The notes below the pieces were generated by a model. That model made no database searches and was not told the DNA's origin. It was given only the letters and a program-made list of their open reading frames with translations. 64,000 nucleotides of DNA from Reclinomonas americana ATCC 50394 (Eukaryota > Jakobida > Jakobea > Jakobida): contig PS015078.1 in NCBI GenBank assembly GCA_048213135.1, positions 72,329-136,328 of the forward strand, given 5' to 3'. This document shows positions 23,183-34,200 of the stretch, piece after piece. Made by a program: the position numbers and the translations under genes. Position 1 is the first letter of the stretch. Every line of letters begins with the position of its first letter.

Positions 23183-23968
23183 TTGTCTCTCCTCACTCAC
23201 GCGCGTCGTAGAGCCTCTTGGCTTTGATCGGTCTGTGGACTGTGCGAGGGGTCTGCAATTGGAGGAGGCCTCTGTGGAGCGTTCAGAGCTGGTTTTTCTC
23301 TTTGAGGTGCATGAGGGCGTGCGGAATGCATATGGGAACTTGCACGGAGGCGCCACTGCGACACTGGCCGACATTTGCGGATCGGCTGCCATGTTTCGTC
23401 TGCAACTCAGCTTGTGTTTGTTGTTATGTTATGGGTTGTTCACTGTGTTTTGCAGTGTGTTTGTGGATGCTGATCATCGACCGGGTGTGACCACCGATCT
23501 GACGGTGAGCTTCTATCGAGGAGCACCGGTGAGTTCTCGTCGAGCTGCATGCTGATGCACTGGTCGACTGCTGATCATGACTCTCTTTGTTCGTGCGCGC
23601 GTGCAGAAAGGATGCAAGGTCGGTGGTCTGTCTTGGTGTGAGGGGCGCACGCATCGTGCTCACGTGTCTCTTCCCCATGCAGATCCGCATTCGTGCACGA
23701 GTTCCCAAGTGTGGCAAGACGCTGGCGTTCACCAGGTTGGATCATTGCGAACTCCCGCTCTCTCTCTCTCTCGTCACTTCCTCGTGGCTGACTCCTGTGT
23801 CGCGTAGTGTGACATTCGAGGATCCGGAGAAGCCGGGTTTGTTGTCTTCTCATTCTTTGCTGCTGTCTCTCGTCTCATCGTGTTGCAGGTGAGCCATTTG
23901 CGCAGGCACACATGACCAAGGCCACTGCCGGTACACCGCCAATCATGACGATGCTGGCGAAGCTGTGA
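23077..23968 (+). CDS. Hotdog-fold acyl-CoA thioesterase (ACOT13/PaaI-like)
   Basis: A small split gene. Exon 1 from 23077 encodes 'MLTREVVAEHYVNWLRTS'. After a CT-rich intron the next exon gives 'EPLGFDRSVDCARGLQLEEA', then 'ELVFLFEVHEGVRNAYGN' and the signature 'LHGGATATLADICGSAAMF'. The HGG turn and the Asp of 'TLAD' are the catalytic elements of the THEM2/PaaI family. Later exons add 'VDADHRPGVTTDLTVSFYRG', 'IRIRARVPKCGKTLAFT', 'SVTFEDPEKPG' and a C-terminus 'AHMTKATAGTPPIMTMLAKL', with the stop at 23966-23968. It should hydrolyse acyl-CoA esters; chain length is unknown. It is divergent from Sec15 (88 bp between starts) and convergent with CDT2 (58 bp). Confidence 0.8.
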
Positions 23969-24026
23969 GACCCCCGACTCCCCGTTTTGACCATAAGACA
24001 TTGTATGTTGCTCCATTATGTATTCA

Positions 24027-26025
24027 TTAGCGTGATGATGGTGGTCGCCGCCATCTCTGCGACGTGCCCTGTTGCTGTGGCTGCTGCTCGCAATATTCGT
24101 CCAAGTGGCGAGCCAACATCAACGGCGACGGTGGTGGTGGCGACTGCTGTTGCTGTTGCTGCGATTGTGGTGGTGAATCGCGCGAGTCGAAAAAGTCCAA
24201 CAAGTTCTTCCTCCTTCGCTTCTGCGGAGGTGAGCTGCTGTGCCTCCTCGGCGGTTTCGGTGACACCGACGACGGTATGGCACACGGCATCTCTTCGTCC
24301 TCCAAGGCGTGTTGCGGCGGTGTACCGGGCGACGGTTGGGTGGCAACACGCGTCGCTGGCGACGCGAAAAACTCCTCGATCGACCTCTTGCGCGACACAG
24401 GAGTCGACACACCGTCGGCTTTCGGGGAAGAAGCCACCGACGACGACGACGACGATGCCAGTGTTGCGGCTGCTGCTGCTGCAGCGGCAGCGGCGGCGGC
24501 GATGGCACCAGAGGATGATGATGATGAGGAGGAGGAGGTGGTGGTGATCGCTGGCCTCCGCGGTGGTGCCACGACGGGCGTCCACATGGGACCGCTGCAT
24601 TCGAGTTTCGTCGCCAGATCTCGTGCATCCGCACTGCCGACCGCATCCTCCTCGTCCCGCCGACGGAAGCGCACGCCGAGCTCCACGTTCCACACACGAA
24701 CCACACCAGTGTCGGAGCAGGTGACAAACTGTGTGGAGGGAGGAAGTGAGAAGGGAGGACAAGACAACACTGCTGCTGCCGCGCGCACCGTCTCGGGCTG
24801 GTGCGGATGGAAATCGACAAACGACACCTCCATGTTATCCGACGGCCACCGGCCGAGATGGCGCGTCGCTCGGGCGTCGTAGAGGTGCACACTGCCGTCG
24901 CTGCTGCCGATGCCGACCAGTGCGCCGTCGCAGGAGACGCCGGTGCGGACGAAAAAGCTGTCGGTCTGGTGGTGACCGGCGTACACCGAGACGGCCGAGT
25001 CGGGGCCATTGTCGGTCCACGAGAAGCGGTACAGCCGACTGTTCATGCACGAGGCAAACAGTTGCGTGCGATCAGGCGTCACCGACAGCGATGTGACACC
25101 GTGTCGTAACCGCTTCCCGCTGTGTTGCTCGACAAAGCAAAACGACGACAGCAACGGCAGCGTCTCCTCGTCGCCACTGCTGCTGTTGCCTGCTCTCCGC
25201 AAGTCCCACAGCTTGATGCAACAGTCACTGCCGCCACTGGAGGCCACCGTCCGCATGTCCTCATCCACGGCCACCACCGATGTCACCGAGTGCGGCACCT
25301 CCACCGACTTCCACGGCATGTGCTTGGACGACACACGCGTCATGCGCGACGTGGTGTGCGCCCGTGACAAGCACAGCACGCGACCATGGTGCTGCCGCAC
25401 CCGCACATCCCACACCATAATCGCCGAATCGCGGCCGCCACTGACCACCACGTGCGGACTCGGCTCCAGACACGCCACCGACTTGACCGACGACGCATGC
25501 CCGCGCATTGCGCGACACACGCTCTCCCGTTCCACATCCACCGCATACACCGACTGGTCACCACACGCCACAAACACGCGACTGCCACACGCCGACCACC
25601 GCAAATCATACATGGCATTGTGGCCGACCGGCAGCGCAGACAACTGCTGAATGCAATCTGTGCTCACAAGTCAGTCATCAGAAACCCCCCTTTTCATCCG
25701 CGCAACAAGCCTGTGCTCACCGTCTTGTGCTCTCAGCACTCGCATCACACCACTCTCTCCACACACCGCCAACACCGGCTCATGACAGGCCGCCGCTGGT
25801 GAGAACCTATGTGAGAGGATGCGTGAGAGTTGCTGCTCCTGCTCATGCACACACACGCGCGCGCGCGCACTCTCACCTAGCCACAAAGGGCACTGGTGCA
25901 TCGGGCTCTGTGTCCCACGCACCGTGTGCCACCACACGCGCAGAGGCAGTCGTGCGCAACACTGGTGCTGCGTGGTGGTGCACACCGCCACCACGCATCT
26001 CTCGCTCTTGCAGTGCGCGCAACAT
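24027..26025 (-). CDS. DTL: CRL4 ubiquitin ligase substrate receptor CDT2/DTL (WD40)
   Basis: CDT2 recruits PCNA-bound substrates such as CDT1 to the CUL4-DDB1 ligase during S phase. Exon 1 starts at 26025. Exon 2 reads 'ACHEPVLAVCGESGVMRVL', then a long exon carries the propeller: 'GHNAMYDLRWSACGSRVFV', 'GHASSVKSVACLEPSPHVVV' and 'SGGRDSAIMVWDVR' (a WDxR DDB1-binding motif). 'SGGSDCCIKLWDLR' is a second WDxR. 'SSDGSVHLYDARATRHLG' and 'TCSDTGVVRVWNVELG' follow. Blade spacing and the long insert after the third blade follow DTL. A 60-nt intron (24729-24788) has no stop and is a multiple of three. The C-terminal tail is disordered, with Ala and Ser runs, a Gln run and two PIP-box-like motifs. 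The stop is 24027-24029. Confidence 0.88.
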
Positions 26026-26374
26026 GACAGCGCGAGATGAAGAGAGAGAGTGAGTGTATGTGTATGTGTGCGCGCGCGAGTGGCCAATGTGGTGAAGGGA
26101 AATGGCAAACACTTTGCAGGTGGTTTTCCATGCAATTGCGCGGCAATTTTTTCTAATTGCCTTTTCTTCGCGGACAGCAAGCTGGCCGTGTGCAAGCCAA
26201 CAAACAGCGGTAAACACAGAACGGATCAATTTATAAGGCACTGCTAACATAGGGGTTTGTTGTTGTTTTCGCTTCCATCGTTGAACTGCATGAGCGTCGG
26301 TGATTCAGTTTCTCTCTGAATCCGCGACGACTACGGCGACGACGACGGCGACGACGACAATCAAGACGAGCTCG
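26026..26374. other. Intergenic spacer without a recognised gene
   Basis: About 350 bp lie between CDT2 (start at 26025) and the 3' end of the next minus-strand gene. The stretch includes AT-richer sequence near 26130-26240, unusual for this window, which may hold the CDT2 promoter. A GACGGCGACGAC-type trinucleotide tract (about 26330-26360) lies just past the stop of the neighbouring gene. Nothing coding is seen. Confidence 0.5.
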
Positions 26375-29176
26375 TCAGTCGCGTGGTGTTTGCGCGGGTG
26401 TTACGGCTGGAGTGGGCCACCGGCCGGGGATCACCGCGGCGGAGTTGACTGAGCCGCTGACTGCAGGTCGGAACTCGACGGCTCCTGGTGAGTAGAAGCC
26501 CTTGCTGGGCGATGGTGGCATGGCACTCTTGCCGGTGGCGGTGCCGCCGCGCTTGCCCGTGTCGACCAAGAACATGACAATGAAGACGCTCGGCACGAGC
26601 TCCAGCAGCGCCCAGAAGGCCACGTAGCAGATAATGACCACTGTCACCGAGATGGCGTTTGTCGACACCTGCGATCGAGGAAGAGAGAGCAATATGTAAG
26701 AGAGTGCACGAGTCAAGACGTTTTCCCGCCCTGCACGCCACACCTGCACGAAAATGTCGAGCAGTCCGCGAATCAGGAACGACAGCGTGCACGTGAGGCA
26801 CACGGCAAAGAGCTTGCGCATGTGACGCCGCATGGAGACGTCGCGATCCAACAACCGTGTCATGCGCACATGCAGCAGCCGTCCGTACACCACAAAGGCT
26901 ACCGCCGTGGCAATGGAGAGGCCGGGGAAGAAGATCTTTTTCAGCACCAGCTGATCGAGCGGCCAGTTTTGCGCACTGGCGTCGTCACCGTCGCCCAGCA
27001 ACAAACACAACACGTGCCTGTAGTGCAATGGCATGAGCACTACAAAAGGGTGCAGGGTGAGGTGCTATACGACGCAACAGGACGGCAAACGTGACAACGA
27101 CGGTGACCGATGTGAACACAAAGGGATAGTTGAGCAGCGAGATGCGTGTGGGGGTCGGCGCTCGATTCGCCAGTGGCTCCCGACGCTTGGCCAGCAGCGC
27201 GGTGCTCGCATGCGGGACTGCAGCTGCTGATACTATGGAGGAGGAGGAGGACGGGGAGGAGTGAGGCACAAGTGCGTGTAGAGAGTGTGAGTGTGTGCGG
27301 AGACGTAACATGGCGACGAGTCGGTGCCGGGTGAGCCCTTGCCCGATCTGCGCCACGTGTGATTAACCACCTCGCCGCCAGAAGGCTTTTTTCCTTCAAC
27401 AGGCACTCACCCCTCCTCCGGATCCACCAGCAACCGAATGGCATCGTCATCTTGCGGCGGCGAGTAGCCGGCAAAGAAATCACGCGTCGGCGACGTCTTC
27501 TGAATGCGCAGCGGCGGCGCCGCCACAATATACCGCTCCTGATCTCGCGGCGTATGTTCCGCCGACGGCGCCGCACTCACATGCCCATCGGGATCCGTAA
27601 ACATGCTGCTCTGCGAATCTGCGCGGGAGGAGTTGGCACGAAAACGCACTTTGTAGATAGAAAAACACGCTGCAACTGACCAAAGCTACTGGTCCGCCCA
27701 TGCGCCTGCGTCACGCCATGGAACGGACGCTGGATCGGCCGCACCGGCAACGCCGCTCGCGTGGCCTCCACCTCCAGCAATCGCGCCAGTTGTCCCTGCA
27801 TTACCCACAGTCAGCAACAAGCATCCGCGCGCGTCAAGCTCGACAGCAACGGACCCAGTAGAACACAATCAGCAAGTACGCCACTGCACAAGACGCACAA
27901 CAACATGAGCACAATGACACTGCCAGTGCGCGTGGAGGGAGCAAGCCGCGAAACTGTAAAAGAGCAGAGTCACGCTCTCACTCGAAATCTGCGGAAACGC
28001 GCGTCAGCGAAAGACCGATCACACGCAAGACAGCAAATCGTCGCACCACAAGCGACAGAGGCACAGGCATGTCCACCAGAAACTCCGCCAGGAAGATACA
28101 CGCGCGACCTGTGTGTTGTCACAAAACAAGAGTCATGTCGCGCGCCATGACACACTCTCTNNNNNNNNNNNNNNNNNNNNNNNNNNNNNNNNNNNNNNNN
28201 NNNNNNNNNNNNNNNNNNNNNNNNNNNNNNNNNNNNNNNNNNNNNNNNNNNNNNNNNNNNNNNNNNNNNNNNNNNNNNNNNNNNNNNNNNNNNNNNNNNN
28301 NNNNNNNNNNNNNNNNNNNNNNNNNNNNNNNNNNNNNNNNNNNNNNNNNNNNNNNNNNNNNNNNNNNNNNNNNNNNNNNNNNNNNNNNNNNNNNNNNNNN
28401 NNNNNNNNNNNNNNNNNNNNNNNNNNNNNNNNNNNNNNNNNNNNNNNNNNNNNNNNNNNNNNNNNNNNNNNNNNNNNNNNNNNNNNNNNNNNNNNNNNNN
28501 NNNNNNNNNNNNNNNNNNNNNNNNNNNNNNNNNNNNNNNNNNNNNNNNNNNNNNNNNNNNNNNNNNNNNNNNNNNNNNNNNNNNNNNNNNNNNNNNNNNN
28601 NNNNNNNNNNNNNNNNNNNNNNNNNNNNNNNNNNNNNNNNNNNNNNNNNNNNNNNNNCGCGCGCGCGCACGCAACCAAGCAACGCCATGCTGAGGAACAA
28701 GTGAAAGAGCGAGGGCAGGCGACACCGCCATCTTCTCCTCGACGAGGCTCTCCCGCGCATCTGCAGCTCGTCTTCCACACTGCTGCGCAACTGCAACACG
28801 CCTGCTGCAGGAGAGGCGGATGCAGACGAGGCCGAGGAGGCCGGCGAGTCAAGCGCGCTAGGCGGCGCCTGATAGAAGTGGTTGCTGTCCTCCACCAGCA
28901 GCAACACGCGACGCGAGGAGGTCACACTGGAGGGAGAGGTCTCCAGTGAGACGCGCTTTCCTGCGGGTGAGAACTTGCGAGGTGCTGCTGGTTGTGTTGN
29001 NNNNNNNNNNNNNNNNNNNTTGTGGTGGTGGTGACAGAGGAGGAGGCAGTGGAAGGGTGCTTGGCGGCGAGCCAGAAGCCGTGGAGGAGCACAAAGACCG
29101 TGCCGAGAATGTATGTCGAGAAGAGCACGATTTGGAGCACGAGGATGGCGTATAGGTAGCCGTTGTTGTCGGCCAT
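26375..29176 (-). CDS. THH1/TOM1/TOM3-family seven-transmembrane protein
   Basis: The start at 29176 encodes a first membrane helix, 'YLYAILVLQIVLFSTYILG'. Later hydrophobic exons are 'AYLLIVFYW' (about 27870), 'ISLLNYPFVFTSVTVVVTFA' (about 27120) and 'LSIATAVAFVVYGRLLHVRM'. 'LFAVCLTCTLSFLIRGLLDI' followed by 'VIICYVAFWALLELVPSVF' is typical of the family's 'TxCFLxR...EILPSxLVLF' signature. The protein ends in a Pro-rich tail, 'GRWPTPAVTPAQTPRD', with the stop at 26375. TOM1-type proteins are 7TM membrane proteins of endomembranes (a plant member is a host factor for tobamovirus replication) and resemble GPCRs. This copy has long inserted loops, including 'SPTRDFFAGYSPPQDDDAI'. Gaps at 28161-28657 and 29000-29019 lie inside it, so the region between TM1 and TM3 is incomplete. 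Confidence 0.6.
28161..28657. other. Assembly gap in the TOM1-like gene
   Basis: 497 N. It is bordered on the right by a CG-alternating run (28658-28670), the kind of sequence that often breaks short-read or Sanger assemblies. A further 20-N gap is at 29000-29019. Confidence 0.99.
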
Positions 29177-29255
29177 GGTGGCTCTCTCTCTCTCACACAC
29201 ACACGCTCGCTCTCTCCTCTCTCTTCTTCACAGTCGAATATGCAGAGATGCGATT

Positions 29256-31061
29256 TCACTTCAAAGGTTGTCGGACGTGTGGATTGTGGTGTTCGTATTT
29301 CTCACTCTTGCTCCCAGTACGCGGCTGTATGTACGTACAAGCGTGATGAGTCAACGCGCTTGTGGAGCAGAGGAGAATGAGAGCAATTCGTTTACCTGTG
29401 TGTTTTGCGTAGAACAGCTCGGTTTCTCGTGGCCAGTACTGCTCGTGCACATCTGCATGTGAACGTGGTCAGCAAACAGCGGAAGCGCAGGGTAGAGTGC
29501 CATGCCGACGATGACGACGACGCAACAAGTAAAGTCGGCGGAACCGCCGAATCTCTTCTCCAGCTGTGCCATGTCGGCGAACTTGGCAAAGGTCTGCGCA
29601 TGCAAAATGAGCAGCAGCAGCAGCGACGATCTTCATCAGCACAGCGTCGACAACATGCCTGGTGCTTCTTCGATCCCGGCTCGCAGCTGCCCGAGGCGAA
29701 CACAATCTTTCGCGACGTCACCTTGTTGATCTGCCGCGCGATCATGAGGAACACATGTCACGCAGGCACCTTGTGGACGAGCGAGGCACGCAACAAACGG
29801 CGAGATCATGGCCCAGAACATCTTGAAGTAGAACGGTGCGTCGACGACCAGCGCCAAGCCGAGGCGCTCGGGGTAGTGATTCGACAGGATGTGCAGCACT
29901 TGCTTGCTGACCTGGTGGGTGGGTGAGGAACAAACGGTGAGCGTGACGGCGACAAAACTCCACACACACGCACACACGCACCTTTAGTGGTGGCGCATTG
30001 CGCATGGTGAAGCCGTTGTTGTCGATGATGAGAATGATCTGCTCCACGCCGTGATGGAGCGCATCCATCTCCTCAATACACCGCTCAATAACATACACCG
30101 TGAGGCGCACTTGTCGTTCGTGGGTGTCTGTGTTCTCACGCGCCGGTGTCATGACAATGATCGGCCGACCGAACTTATCCTTGCCTGCGACACGCGCTGT
30201 GAGCACGCGCACGACACAAGAGGGGAGGGGGAAGGCAGCGGGGACACACCAAAGCGATAGTTCTTTCCGGTGACCGACTCGGGTTCGACCTCCTCGGGGC
30301 GGATCGTCCACGGCTTGAACTCGCGACGCCACTAAATGATCGCACCACAAGCATGAGCGTCCGCAACGCAAACACCAAGAAGCGACTTACACACACCTCA
30401 ATGGTCTCCTTGATCATCGGCACCGACTTTTTCAGCTTCCACTCACGCGCACGCAGATCTGCAAACACATAACAGGCATGAGTGTGAGCACGAGAGACAG
30501 AGAGAGACACTGTGCAAAGTACGCAACAGCGCAGCAGGCACATGTCATCGGCCCACGCACGCTCCCGCTCGTTCAAGTCCATGGCATCGACCGCCTCGCG
30601 CATGCGACGCAGCTTGTCAACCTAAGAGACAGAGAGAGAGAGAGTGATTTTAGGAAGAATTCTCTTTCTCTCACACTCCGAATGCTCCACACTCGTAACT
30701 TGGTATTCATCGAGTGCGGCCAGTGGATCAAACACCGCCAGCTCGTCGCCATCGTCCACAGCAGAGCCCGACGCAATCCCCTGTCACACACACACACACA
30801 CACAACAATGAGAGTGTGAACAGCAAACGCACACAGAGCGTGAAGATCGGAGATGAGAGACGCAACAAGATCGGGGCTGGAGGGCGTGTCGGGCAGGAAC
30901 TCGCTGTGGAGAGAGAGGAGTGAGTGTGCATGCACATCTCCTGGTGACGCACACTCACACGTTCTCTCTTGCACAGCTTACCCTTTGTGCAGCTCTGCCT
31001 CGGCCTCGTTCACCTCCGGGTAGTCCATGTCGCTGCTGCTGCTGCCGGCCTCGTCGCTCAT
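29256..31061 (-). CDS. CRAL-TRIO (Sec14-like) lipid-binding protein
   Basis: Sec14-like proteins bind and transfer phosphoinositides or other lipids. The start at 31061 gives an acidic N-terminus, 'MSDEAGSSSSDMDYPEVNEA'. A CRAL-TRIO N-terminal helical segment follows ('LRRMREAVDAMDLNERERAW'), then 'VTGKNYRFG' and 'KDKFGRPIIVMTPARENTD'. The lipid-binding core reads 'ERCIEEMDALHHGVEQIIL', 'IIDNNGFTMRNAP', 'VLHILSNHYPERLGLALVVD' and 'APFYFKMFWAMISPFV'. 'KVTSRKIVFASG' and 'LEKRFGGSADFT' (the conserved 'LP.E.GG' turn) follow. The C-terminus 'VHEQYWPRETELFYAKHT' matches the typical Sec14 end. The last exon boundary and the stop near 29256 are less certain. Short introns contain CA and GA microsatellites. 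Confidence 0.85.
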
Positions 31062-31245
31062 TCTTTGCGCTCGTCGCCGGAGTTTATCACAAAAATACCT
31101 CGTGAGAACTTTTCGAAGCAAAAACCGCGCTTTGCAAGTCCGCGTAACACACGTGGAGGGGTGTTTCAGTCGCTCTCTTCACAACCCCGCTGCATCATTG
31201 ACAACCAGGTGCAGCAGTAGCTGAAACAAAAAACAGGACTTCACT

Positions 31246-34200
31246 TCAAACGACTCCGATTACAAAGCTCAGGAGATCGGCAAAGACGGCGGGCACAAAA
31301 CACGGACCCAGCAACCACAGAAAGACGAGCTTGACGGGCTCGTTGATGAATACGTCGCCTAGCACGCTGCCAGCGGAGGCACGCAGCAGCGGCAGTTCGC
31401 CCATGGAGGCGAGGAGAACACCGGCCGTCACGAGCGTCATGTAGGTCAGGAAGAGGCCGAGCGCCCAGATGAGCGTGTAGGCCACGTACACCTGTGCGAT
31501 ACATGCACGTGAGGGTTGGGGCGACACACTTTTGTGAGACGGAGAAAGGGGCATGCTCGCTGACCGTGACATACGGCAACTGGCGCTTTCGTAATCTCTG
31601 CCACAGTCCTTCTGCGGGTGGGGCAAAGTTGAGCCCCTCACATGCACTTTCTATGAACACGTCGGCGCAACTCTTCTCTTTCACGACAGTCGTGGCGGCT
31701 GCGGCATTTGCCACCGACGACGACGGCACCACCTTGAGGTTGTTATCGTGACGCACCAGCAGCTGACGGTACGTGTGTACAGAGTCGTACGTCACCAGTC
31801 GGTGCACGGTGCGGAACTGATTGTCGTGTGTGTATATCTCCAGCGGATGGCCGGCGGGTTCTCCAAACGCACCTGGCGTACTCAAACGCCGTCGCTGAGC
31901 GTCGCAGCGTCGTCGGTGAGGGACGCGACGCGATGATCTGACGGCACATGGCTCACAAACCTCGTTCTCTTCCGCCACCTCAGCCTGGCGCACGGAACTC
32001 ACAGCAATGCCGGCAGCCGACGCCTCAAATGACAAGTCACACAGCTCGATCCGCCGTACCGCTTCTCCCGCCGTCGCTCCAGTGGCCTAGAAGCAACTGT
32101 GGCGTGAGAAGAGCGAGAGAACACTCTCTAACGAAAGACAAGTGTGCGCACCGTCGTGCGGCCATCGGTCGACACCTGAATCGAGACGGCTGGCGGCAGC
32201 TCACGCAACATTCCATCAACTGCCGCATCGTCGAGGTCCGACTGCACGCACGTGGAGCATGATTCGCCGCGAAGAGTGACACGAGAGAGACAGCACTCCA
32301 GCTTGCACGGACGGACTCACCTCTCTGCTGTCGTGCCACCGCCGAAGCACCGCCAGTTTCTGCTCGCCCATATCGGTGAAGCGAAGTGCACAAACGCACT
32401 GTGGTGCGCAACAAGGATCAATCAACGAGCACTCTCTTGGCAATCACTTTTTTGAGTACAACACTCACCGCCGTGCTCTGGCGCATTGAACGAATCTGGA
32501 GCGTCCCCGTCCGCGTGCGCGCGCTGGCCGGGATGGTGAATGGTTTGTACATGCCAGGCCGCAAGACGATGACAGCCGGTATCACGTCACGGCTCAGCAC
32601 CGCCTCCAGACTGGGCAGCTGCGAATGCCGACCCCACAAATCACCAGCGTCGGCATGCACCGTGACGGCGTCGGGATCGTCCACAGCATCCTCATCGTAC
32701 ACAGAATTCTCCGCTCGGTCACCACTGATGCTGCTGTCCGACGCAGCCGTGTGCTCATCGACATCATGCACGATGAAACTCTCTGACGCGACTGCATCGC
32801 CTCATACCAACACGCGTCAGCACGCACGTGACAAGCGAAGCTCGCTGCTGTTCAACCTACGTACCACGACTTGCTGTTGGTTTGCGTGCCACACTCGGAC
32901 CGTCTGCAACGAATCTCTCGACGCTGTCGGCGCCTCGTGCGATACTCCCCACCAAGCGAGACGTTAGCAGATTGTGGTCCACCATCTGCGGAGAAGAGGG
33001 TTAATCACAGTCATCACAAGCAAGCATGCACGGTCGACGGGGCGTCCGTAGTGAGCACTCACACTCTGCATCGACTCGACGCCAACGACAGGTCGCACCG
33101 TGCTGAAGCGACGGAACTGGGAGGAGAGATGCAATCAGTGAGGCTGCACCTCATCAAGCGCCGTCACTCATCACTCGTGCACACACCGTAAACATGGTGG
33201 GCGACGGCAATGACACCTCACTGCCCGACAAACTGGCGAGACTCGATCGCCGAGCACCGATCACTACTACAGAGCCGCTGGATGGAGATCGCTGGATGCG
33301 ATTCAGCTTGGCAAGCCGACTCGGCGAGTGCGATGACTCGCTGCCAAGAGCCTCGAGTGAAGTGAACTTGGCGGTGGGCGACTGCACACACATCCGCGTC
33401 GTGAGCGACTGAGAGAGAGTGCACGTAGATCGAGATTCACAGCGATCCACCACGTACCGCCGTAGATTCCGAAGCAGGCGAGTTGGCGGTCCATTGCTCG
33501 TGCCTTTTGGTGCCGTCTGCAGCGTGGTACTCCAAGTCACTGTCCACGGGGACAATTCCTGCCGCAATAATGGGAATGCAGAATGAGCACACATCATCCA
33601 CAAGCAAACAGCTCACTGAATGCACGATCATACCCTTGGGGGCTCGCAATTGTCGCTGACGACGACGACTCTGGATCTCACTCAGCGACATCAAGGATTC
33701 GACGTTGGATCGAGGGGATAGGGGCTCCTCAGAGCGACGTGATCCCTCCGTCGGCGTAGAAGGTGCACGGCCGAGACGGAGTGCGTTGGCGAGCTGCTGT
33801 CGCAAGTTGGTCTCGCCGCGTTCGAACCAGGTGTCGTTCATCGGTAGACGTGGGGTGAATCGGAAGGCAAAGCCGGCGAATAAGCATACGGGGACCATGG
33901 TGGCTCCTGCGTTCGGTGTTGTAGGTGGAAGCACGTAACACATAACGATGAATTCGCGAACCAATGATAAGGCCGATGACGAGGTCGCGGAACAAGGTCG
34001 ACAGGTCAGAGACATCTCGTTGTGCGGCCAGGACGGTATTGAAGTACAAGGCGCACAAGGTGGCAAGCCACAGCACCTGTGTGCTCGCACGGTGAGTATT
34101 CCTACTCGTTGTGACTTGTATGCTGCATGGCAAGACACGCAACTGTGAGTTTCTGCGTGCGCCGAAAGTTGTCCAACGGTTGCGTGGTCATAGTGGCCAA

